Positions 1-7,421 of a DNA stretch of 64,000 nt are shown here, one piece after another; the stretch's first letter is position 1, and each line of letters opens with the position of its first letter. The stretch is from contig GG745344.1 in the NCBI GenBank assembly GCA_000151295.1, forward strand, positions 112,229 through 176,228, read 5' to 3'. The notes beneath the pieces were generated by a model. The model ran no database searches and was not told where the DNA came from. It saw nothing but the letters and a program-made list of their open reading frames with translations. The DNA comes from Allomyces macrogynus ATCC 38327 (lineage: Eukaryota > Blastocladiomycota > Blastocladiomycetes > Blastocladiales > Blastocladiaceae). Made by a program: the position numbers and the translations under genes.

Positions 1-1236
1 TTCCACAAGGAGGCGCAGTTCCTCGCGCGCGCGCACGACCGCATGGACGTGCACCACCGCGCCTTCTACTGGCTGTGGGTGTGCAACCGCTGGCTCTCGA
101 TCCGCATCGACTTCTGCTCCAACGTGACCGTGCTGGCCTGCGGCGTCGTCATCTTGCTCACGGGCAACATGTACGCCGGTACCGCCGGTCTCGCCCTGTC
201 CTGGGCCATGACAGTGTCCGACTCGTGCCTATGGTTTGTGCGCATCTTTGCGTCCATGGAAATGAACATGAACGCGATCGAGCGCGCCATCGAGTACTCG
301 ACCATCGAACAAGAGGCGCAGGGTGGCGCCAAGCCGTCGGTCGTGCAGTGGCCCTCGCGGGGCGCGCTCAAGGTCGATAACCTCATCATGCAGTACCCGT
401 CGTCAACGACGCCCGTGCTGCACGGCATCTCGTTTGAGCTGAACCCGCGCGAAAAGTGCGGTGTCGTGGGCCGCACCGGTGCGGGAAAATCGAGTCTCGC
501 GCTCGCGCTGCTGCGTATGATTGAGCCGCAGAGCGGGTCGGTCGAGATTGATGGGTCACGATTGAGCGATATGGACTTGACGGTGCTCCGCTCCCGCGTG
601 ACTATGGTTCCGCAGGACCCGGTCTTGTTTGAGGGCACGATCCGCTCCAACCTCGACGTCCTCGACGAGTTTGACGATGCCACGTGCCTGAATGCACTCG
701 AGCGCGTGCACTTCTTCGAGTCGACGCAGCAGGCGGCCGATCCGCTCGACGCGGCTGCGGCCAAGGACGGCGACGCGACGGCGACGCACACGTCAACGTG
801 GACGCTCGACTCTAAGGTCGAGGCGAACGGCAAAAACCTGAGTGTCGGGCAACGGCAATTGCTCGCTCTGGCACGCGCGCTCGTCCGCCGGTCCAAGGTG
901 ATTATCATGGACGAGTCGACGGCCAATGTCTCGCACGACCTCGATGCCAAGATTCAACAAACGGTGCGCAGCGAGTTTGCCGAGTCGACGATTCTATGCA
1001 TTGCCCATCGTCTGCGCACGATTGCCGACTTTGACAAGGTCTTGGTCCTCGACCACGGTCGCGTCGTCGAGTTTGGCAGTCCCGCCGAGCTGATTGCCAA
1101 CACGGAGGGCACGTTCCACCACATGTGCCGCGAGTCGGGCGAGTTCGAGTACCTGTACGCGCTGGCAACGCATGGGACCGCGCCAAGTAGCACCGTCGCG
1201 TCGGCTGCCGCGTCGGTTCTGTCAACCGCCGGCTAG
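1..1236 (+). CDS. ABCC/MRP-type ABC transporter, C-terminal part (5' end outside window)
   Basis: The frame is open from base 1, so this is the last ~411 codons of a larger gene. It begins in the final membrane helices of the second transmembrane domain (hydrophobic stretches at ~110-240) and then carries the second nucleotide-binding domain. Walker A GRTGAGKS is at 469-492, the ABC signature LSVGQRQ at ~840-860, Walker B VIIMDES at ~898-918, and the switch histidine in AHRL at ~1003-1014. The order and the LSVGQRQLLALARAL wording are typical of NBD2 in MRP/ABCC exporters of conjugates and drugs, acting in the plasma or vacuolar membrane. The D-loop reads NVSHD where family members normally have an aspartate (xxVD). 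No intron is needed in the visible part. The subfamily is fairly sure; the substrate cannot be told. Confidence 0.9.
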   Translation, partial: FHKEAQFLARAHDRMDVHHRAFYWLWVCNRWLSIRIDFCSNVTVLACGVVILLTGNMYAGTAGLALSWAMTVSDSCLWFVRIFASMEMNMNAIERAIEYSTIEQEAQGGAKPSVVQWPSRGALKVDNLIMQYPSSTTPVLHGISFELNPREKCGVVGRTGAGKSSLALALLRMIEPQSGSVEIDGSRLSDMDLTVLRSRVTMVPQDPVLFEGTIRSNLDVLDEFDDATCLNALERVHFFESTQQAADPLDAAAAKDGDATATHTSTWTLDSKVEANGKNLSVGQRQLLALARALVRRSKVIIMDESTANVSHDLDAKIQQTVRSEFAESTILCIAHRLRTIADFDKVLVLDHGRVVEFGSPAELIANTEGTFHHMCRESGEFEYLYALATHGTAPSSTVASAAASVLSTAG

Positions 1237-1630
1237 AGCGTTTTCAATCATCATCATCACCCCATTTAGTTTTTTGGTTTTTGGGCATTTTGTGCATTGT
1301 ACAGAATGGAATGTATTTTCCGGTCTGCGTTCCGTTTTGTTCTGCGACCCGCCAACAGAACACGGAACAGGAAAAAGTCTGGTGCGGCCAACTGACCCCC
1401 AGATTCGAGCATCTTCAATGGTGATGAGTCAAACCAACGAGCGAGCATCTTCAGTGGTGGCAAGTCAAAGCAACATGTCAAACCAATTTCTAGCAAAACG
1501 GAAAGCGATTCAACCCCAACGGTTTGGTCAAACCTATTTGGAGACCCAAAAAGGATGGTTGAGCAAACACCCGTCCACAACGGTTCGATTTGTATTCTCT
1601 GAAAGCAATCAAATGGCATAACCAGCGACC
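1237..1630. other. Intergenic, no gene seen
   Basis: This is the 3' flank of the ABC transporter gene. Base composition falls from GC-rich to AT-richer here, as in the retroelement-bearing region that follows. I see no coding frame with recognisable content. Confidence 0.5.
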
Positions 1631-1935
1631 TTGCCAACAACAGCAGTCGCATCAACCAGAAGCATGTTCCCCATCTCCAGACCAAGTGGCAGGTGCTGCA
1701 TGCCATACTTCAAGGATAACTACAACAGCTATGACTCATACAACCTGTATGGGTATGGTCATGACAACAAGAAGGACGATTACTGTGGACATGACTCATA
1801 TGACTTGTATAGCTATGGCTACAACAAGAAGGACGACTACTACTCGTACGACTTGTACGATTCATATGGTTAGAGCCATGATGACAAGAAGGACCACTAC
1901 TATGGCCATGATTCATACACTGCTCAAGCATTGTC
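1631..1935 (+). pseudogene. Decayed relic of the Tyr/Asp/Gly-rich repeat gene
   Basis: From ~1705 the frame reads NYNSYDSYNLYGYGHDNKKD and continues with further degenerate units, clearly the same motif family as the 3.9-kb array (consensus DSYDSYGYG-[YH]D-x-KDDYYGH). A TAG stop at 1871-1873 interrupts it, and the same frame continues beyond the stop with SHDDKKDHYYGHDSY until ~1920. Several consensus positions have changed (Leu for Ser, Cys for Tyr), unlike the near-perfect units downstream. No matching promoter or intron is seen. It is best read as an old, broken copy of the gene outside the homogenised array, at the edge of a retroelement cluster. Confidence 0.8.
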
Positions 1936-2715
1936 ATGCCACTCTCTGATTTGCTGACTGATGGAACACCAAGGGATGCCTTCAAGGCTCTGCCAGCAGT
2001 CACTGCATTTGCTGAAATCAAGAGGCTGATAACTGACTTGGTGGCACTGATGCCAATCAACCCAGGCCTGCAATTTCAAAATATATTGCAATGCAAGCTC
2101 ATTTGGACTTGGCTTTGCTTTGGTGCAGAATGGCAAGGTCTTGTTGTTCAATTCGTGCAAACTCAAGCTGACGGAGCGCAATTATCCCGCCCATGACCTT
2201 GAGCTCTTGGCTGTTTGCAATCTGCTCAAGGAGTATGGGTACCTGATCGAGGGTTGCAAATTCACAATCTTTGCCAACAACCAAGCACTGTCGCATTTTC
2301 ACAACAAGAAGCACAATCTGACTTCAGCTCAATGCACTGCTCTGGATCTGATCCAGTCGTTCATGCCATTTTCAATCAAGCACATTGCCAGGGCCAAGAA
2401 CTCAATTGCTGATGCTCTCTTCTGCTGACTGGACTATGTGGCGGACCCTGCAATTCCTCTGGAGCCGCTGACTTTGCCTCTCAAGCGTGTCAAGCTCTTG
2501 GAAATCATTGCTGCTCACGTTTTGGCCAATGAGGCCTTGGATCAGATTTGTGCCACTTGCGACCAAGACAAATGGTGCCAGGCCATTTTGACGCAGCTCA
2601 TGCTGCCATTTGGTCCCCACACGTCACATACACACTGCAATTTTATTTACCTCAAAGGCCTCTGTACCTTAAGAATCATTTTGGCCAGTTTTGACTTGTG
2701 GTCCCTGACACTGAC
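1936..2715 (+). mobile_element. Ty3/gypsy retrotransposon fragment (RNase H to start of integrase), broken
   Basis: Around 2120-2425 the frame encodes a Ty3/gypsy RNase H: LTERNYPAHDLELLAVCNLL, then FTIFANNQALSHF, then a terminal IARAKNSIADAL block, matching the family pattern of ERNYPTHDKELLA, DHKSL and N-VADALSR. The end of the RT connection domain precedes it in another frame (1936-2070). The linker to integrase (2438-2650) and a degenerate start of integrase with an internal stop follow in shifted frames. At least three frame changes and stops mean it cannot be active. No LTR of this element is visible. It ends where a copia LTR starts at 2716, so the copia element probably inserted into it. 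Confidence 0.8.
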
Positions 2716-2897
2716 TGTCAAAGTGTTTGGCTTGCATTTGTTTCTTGTTTTTTGTCTTCCCTCATTGTTTCCTTGTTGGAGCTGTTCGAGTTGGATTCTT
2801 GTATAAATGATGGTGGCAACCTAGGTTATGGTTGCCACCACTGCTGAAGTGCAGAGTGCACACACCAAATGCATTCCTTCTCCCACTCAACCTTGTG
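2716..2897 (+). repeat. Copia 5' LTR (element A)
   Basis: About 180 bases starting TGTCAAAGTGTT and ending near CAACCTTGTG, closely similar to the inverted LTR at 5346-5529. It has a TATAAA at 2802-2807 that could serve as the LTR promoter, and a perfect 11-bp inverted repeat (TGGTGGCAACC / GGTTGCCACCA, 8-nt loop) at 2811-2840. The primer-binding site starts 3 bases after its end. The 3' terminus is TG rather than the expected CA, so the exact last base is uncertain. CTGAC at 2711-2715 is a possible target-site duplicate, but its partner is not visible. Confidence 0.8.
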
Positions 2898-2900
2898 AAA

Positions 2901-2920
2901 GGTTATGAGCCCTGAGCGCA
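2901..2920 (+). promoter_or_regulatory. Reverse-transcription primer-binding site matching the anticodon arm of initiator tRNA-Met
   Basis: GGTTATGAGCCCTGAGCGCA lies directly after the 5' LTR. Its complement, TGCGCTCAGGGCTCATAACC, is the anticodon stem-loop of eukaryotic initiator tRNA-Met, with CAT as anticodon in the loop CTCATAA. Drosophila copia and related hemiviruses prime from a tRNA-iMet fragment cut in the anticodon loop, and this fits that mode rather than priming from the tRNA 3' end. Confidence 0.8.
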
Positions 2921-5345
2921 TCCCAAGCACTCACAGACCAAACAAATGCTGCTGATATCCTTGTCGTGGACCCACTGCTGCTGTGCTCGCCGATTTTTGT
3001 GAGAAATGGACCAATTTGACCGACCAACTGAGGGGGGGGGGGGGCATGCTGGACCCATCCATTACCACAATGATGATGACAACGACCAAAACTCAAACCA
3101 CCACCACCACCTGAAATGTGCTGCATCTGCTCAAGACAGCGCAACGCCAATTTTTTCGACTCAATTTTGACGATTGTTGCCAACATTCGACCCACACCAT
3201 GACCATCACCATGACCTTGTTTGTTTCAGTCAAGACACCCATCTCCAGCCAACCAGCAACAATTGAGATGCTCAAGGCCGATGGCTTGAACTAGCTGATG
3301 TTTGCCAACCGTTTTCTTGGCTTTGTGACTGCTGACCAGCTCAAAGCCCTGCTCAAACTCAAGTCCTACAAGGTTCTGGTTCACTCCGAATTTGAGGTCG
3401 TGTCACTGGAACAGCAAGAGGAAATGACAGATGCGCAATTCAAGAAACTCATTGAACTTGACTCGGGCGTCAAGTTTGTTGCCAATGCAATCTATTGGAA
3501 TGGTCCGGCTGCTGCCAAACGCAAGAAGTACATGGCAGCTACCAAGGCCAAGTCATGCATCTGGACCATCATCAAGGGTTGTTTTGCCATCCTGCTGTTT
3601 GTGTCCAAACTCCTGCCAGTCTTCTTTGGATGCCACATGTGTCACTGATGCGTGGGCACTGCTGTGTGCTCATTTTGACAAACATTCCATGCAAGCCCAT
3701 CTTGCCAACATCAAGGGGCTGTTCACAAAGCCCATGTTGGGTTCTGGTGCTCTGGCAGTTCATGAGCACATTGCCAATTTGCAATGCTGTTTTGATGTGA
3801 TTTGGCACCATGAATGTGCCAAGTCGTCTGTGTACCTGCACACCAACTTTACCAACTTGTCTTGGTCCTCGCACTGCTCTCCTCGCTGCCACTCGAGTAT
3901 TCACCAACAGTGCTCTCCTTGGGCAAGCGCTATGAGGAAATGGTGCTCGTCGAATTGCAGGCGATTCTTGAGGGGGCTGCCGACCAGCTAGAACGTAGCT
4001 CTGGGACTGAGACGCAGGTGCTTGTTGTGATGAAGTGCAAGGACACGAACGCCTGTCACAACTGTGGCAAGATTGGTCAATATGTGCGCTTTTGCCCAAT
4101 GAATGTTGTGGCCAATGATGGTGATGAACATGCAATGGGCATTTGTCAGTGGACGAGTATGAGCATTTGATGGCGTCTGCCCATGGTGCAGACGCCGCTG
4201 GTGTTGTTTTTGGTGCTGCTAAATTTGACGGATTTGCGCACTACCCAATTGTCGCCCTCTGCCCTGAAATCGTGAGACTTGAACGTCAAAGCCATCAGGG
4301 CATGGCAATGCCGCCTGGCATGTACCCGCCCATCATTCATGTCGATGCATTGAATTATGAAGGACCGGATCCTCACCATCATCGGGCATGCGCGCTGATG
4401 CCTTTGTCGGCGCGCACATCTTGCACAGAGCCCAAAAGTCGACTTGGCCACTGGCACACACCTTTGCAGCGACAAGTCGCTGTTTGCTACACTCTACAAC
4501 ATGCGGCCTGGTGAAGGGTTCCTCATCTCATTGGGCGACCACCACGTGTGCCGTCCAATTGGTAAGGGCACAATGCGCATCCACATGCCTTTGGGAAACA
4601 TTGTTCACCTCGACCCAGTCTCATACATACCTGGCTTCAAGATGCTTGTCTCAGTCTCTGAGCTGTACGATTGGACTGCCATGCGAGTCATCTTCGGGGA
4701 TCAAGACGTCCATTTCGTGCATTGCAAGACAGGAGATCTACACGCCAAGGGCGTGTGGCATGGGGATACGTGGATCGTCCCAGGCGTGTGTGAGAAGGGA
4801 CCAACCAAGGATGTGCTGGTGCTCAAAGTTTGGGGTAAGCACCCTGTTGGTGTGCATGTCACTGATGCAGTCAAGAAGGTGTTGCTCACCAAGCTGTGGC
4901 ACGCATGACTATTTCATGTCAGTCATGATTGCATTTCGGCCGTGTGTATGCTCGAGCATGGCGTCAAGGACGACGTGGGTGTGGCCAAGCTGGTGCACGA
5001 GTGCATGATGTGTCTTGTGGGCAACACGTGCAGCCAGCTGCATCCACTGCGCCATTTGCGTGCAAATCGACTATTTGGCGTCCTCCATGCTGATTTGGTG
5101 TCAATGCAGACGGTTGGCATGGGGGGTGTCAACTACTTTGCGACAGTCACGGACGAGTACTCACGCTGGTGCTTCGTGCTGCTTCTCTGGCACAAGGACG
5201 ACTTTGGACTGCAGTTTCTCGATTTGCTGAAGCATGCCGAGTCATTCTGCGGCGTGTCTGCGGGCTGGCTGCACAGCGACCATGGTGGCGAGTTCATTGG
5301 CAACAGTTTACGCTCAATTCTGCTCTCACGTCGCATGCACTTTTT
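2921..5345 (+). mobile_element. Ty1/copia element A, internal region: gag, protease, integrase (decayed)
   Basis: Gag is split across frames: 3298-3648, then ~3650-3880 (a DAWALLCAHFDKHSMQAHL block typical of copia gag), then 3814-4170 with a zinc knuckle CHNCGKIGQYVRFC in which the histidine is Gln. Protease and the gag-pre-integrase region are at ~4438-4908. The expected DSGAT-H active site reads VDLATGTHLCSDKS, so the catalytic motif is altered. The integrase core is at 4942-5336, with HADLV and LHSDHGGEF as the first two catalytic aspartates. It stops at ~5345, where an antisense LTR begins. RT and RNase H of this copy are missing on + strand. The frameshifts and lost motifs mark it as inactive. 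Confidence 0.85.
3032..3044. repeat. Poly-G run (13 G) in the copia leader
   Basis: Uninterrupted homopolymer between the primer-binding site and gag. It is one of several long G or C runs in the window. Confidence 0.9.
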
Positions 5346-5529
5346 TGCAAGGTTGAGTGGGAGAGGGAATGCATTTGGTGTGTGCACTCTGCACTTCAGC
5401 AGTGGTGGCAACCATTACCTAGTTTGCCACCATCAATGACACAAGAATCCAACTTGAACAGCTCCAACAAGGAAACAATGAGGGAAGACAACAAACAAGA
5501 AACACAAATGCGAGACGAACACTTTGACA
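5346..5529 (-). repeat. Copia 3' LTR (element B), antisense
   Basis: Read on the minus strand it starts TGTCAAAGTGTT at 5529 and ends CTTGCA at 5346, giving canonical TG...CA ends. It aligns over its whole length with the + strand LTR at 2716-2897 with scattered differences. On the minus strand it follows the RNase H stop codon and a purine tract, which is the proper 3' LTR position. Confidence 0.85.
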
Positions 5530-5538
5530 CTCCCCCAC
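5530..5538 (-). promoter_or_regulatory. Polypurine tract of copia element B
   Basis: Minus-strand GTGGGGGAG sits immediately before the LTR start TGTCAAAG, between the RNase H stop (5551) and the LTR. This is the expected plus-strand DNA primer site of an LTR retrotransposon. Confidence 0.7.
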
Positions 5539-5550
5539 GGTGAGCATTCC

Positions 5551-6659
5551 CTATGCGCGCAGAGCAATCACTTCCACAACTCCAATCATGTCATGAAGCT
5601 TGCGGAATGCAGGAGCAGCAAGCGGCTTGGTCAAAATGTCGGCAATCTGGTTCTCTGTGTCCACATGCTGCAGGTCAATCGTCTTCTTGGCAACTTGGTC
5701 CTGCAACCAGTGGGCGTGGATCTCAATGTGTTTCAACAAGAGCAGCACGTCCTTGGCTACACACTCCGCCGACTCGTTATCTTCCATGAGCGGCGTCAGT
5801 CCATCCTGTTTGTACCTGAGCTCTTCTAGCAGCGCGCGTATCATGAGGATCATGTCGCCCACTAAGCTTGCTGACACGTACTCAGCAGCCATGGTCGACT
5901 TTGCCACGAGTGTCTGCTTCTTCGAGCGCCAGGCGACAGGGCTGCCGCCAACCCATATCACAAATCCCAGCGTCGACTTGCAGTCACCACGATCCTCAGC
6001 CCAATCGGCATCAGCAAACACGTCAAGTTTCATATCCTTGCCCAAAAACTTGATGCTGAGGTTTGACATGCCCAACAGGTACCCAATGAGCCGCTTTGCG
6101 GCCTCAAGATGCAGTGTACCAGGTGCATGCATGAAACGGCCAAGAATTACAGTCGCAGCTGCAATGTCCAGCCGTGTTTTGGTCGCCACAAAGAGCAGTG
6201 ACCTGACAATGGCGAGGTGCTCGGTCTTCACAACTGGATCAATGATCTTGGGCAACTCGAGCAGCTCCTTGAAGTCGTTGGGTTGCATCGGGATCACCAG
6301 CCGCATCTTTTCGGGGATCTGGAACCGCTTGCCCATTGACTTGATGTACTGGCTCTGGTCAAGGTAAATCGACCCATTGTCGCTGTACGTAATCTTGCAC
6401 CCGAGCAACCATGCCACATCACCCAAGTCGTGCACCTTGAACTTGGACTTCAACTTGTTGACAATCCACTTGTGCAGCTCCTTGGTTGACGCGACAATCA
6501 GCAAGTCGTCAACATAGACTCCAATAAAGATCACGCCCTTGCCCGTCTTGTGCATGAACAGGCACTTGTCGTACTTGGACTCCACGAATCCGAGCGACAT
6601 CAGGTAATCGGCCAAATGGCAGAACCACATGCGTGGGGCCTGCTTGGTGCCATACAGTT
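5551..6659 (-). mobile_element. Ty1/copia element B: C-terminal half of reverse transcriptase plus RNase H, open frame
   Basis: One uninterrupted minus-strand frame of ~370 codons. It starts inside the RT domain at LYGTKQAPRMW (family pattern LYGLKQAPR-W). It contains the catalytic YVDDLL box and SLGF--SKYDKCLF, then the copia RNase H blocks: FADADWAEDRGDCKSTLGF, KKQTLVAKSTMAAEYVSAS, DNESA and a terminal QIADILTKPL. The N-terminal half of RT and everything upstream are missing, because at 6657-6660 the sequence switches abruptly to the Tyr-rich repeat gene. The frame is clean, so this copy is younger than element A. Either B inserted antisense into A's integrase and was later truncated, or the 3' half of one element was inverted. 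Confidence 0.85.
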
Positions 6660-7421
6660 GATTCGTACGATTCGTATGGCTATGGCTACGACAAGAAGGA
6701 CGACTACGACAGCTACAACTCGTACGACTCGTATGGGTATGGGCATGACGATAAGAAGGACGATTACTATGGCCATGATTCGTACGACTCGTACGGCTAT
6801 GGCTATGATGGCAAGGACGACTACTACGGCCACGATTCATACGACTCGTACGGCTATGGCTATGATGGCAAGGACGACTACTATGGCCATGATTCGTATG
6901 ATTCGTATGGCTATGGCTATGACAACAAGGATGACTACGACAGCTACGACTCGTACGACTCGTATGGCTATGGTCATGACGACAAGAAGGACGATTACTA
7001 CGGCCATGATTCGTACGACTCGTATGGCTATGGCCATGATGACAAGGACGACTATTATGGCCACGACTCATATGACTCGTATGGCTATGGCTATGACAAG
7101 AAGGACGACTACAACTCGTACGACTCGTACGATTCGTATGGTTACGGCCATGACGACAAGAAGGACGACTACTATGGCCATGATTCGTACGACTCGTACG
7201 GCTATGGCTACGACAACAAGGACGACTACTACGGCCACGATTCGTATGATTCGTACGGCTATGGCTATGACAACAAGGACGACTACTACGGCCATGACTC
7301 GTATGATTCGTACGGTTATGGCTATGACAAGAAGGACGATTACTATGGCCATGACTCGTACGACTCGTACGGCTATGGCTACGACTCGTACGACCATGGC
7401 TACGGCCACGGCCACTGCTAA
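6660..7421 (+). pseudogene. Tyr-rich repeat gene, array copy 1, 5'-truncated
   Basis: This matches 10561-11322 of copy 2 and keeps the last ~13 repeat units and the stop at 7419-7421. The promoter, first exon, intron and first ~4 repeats are gone. They are replaced by the truncated copia RT at 6657-6660, so this copy has no visible start or promoter. The remaining frame is intact and as uniform as the other copies, so the truncation is recent relative to sequence drift. Confidence 0.85.

Noticed and set aside
1575..1600. Possible tRNA B box (GGTTCGATTT)
   Set aside because: No A box or cloverleaf could be built around it.
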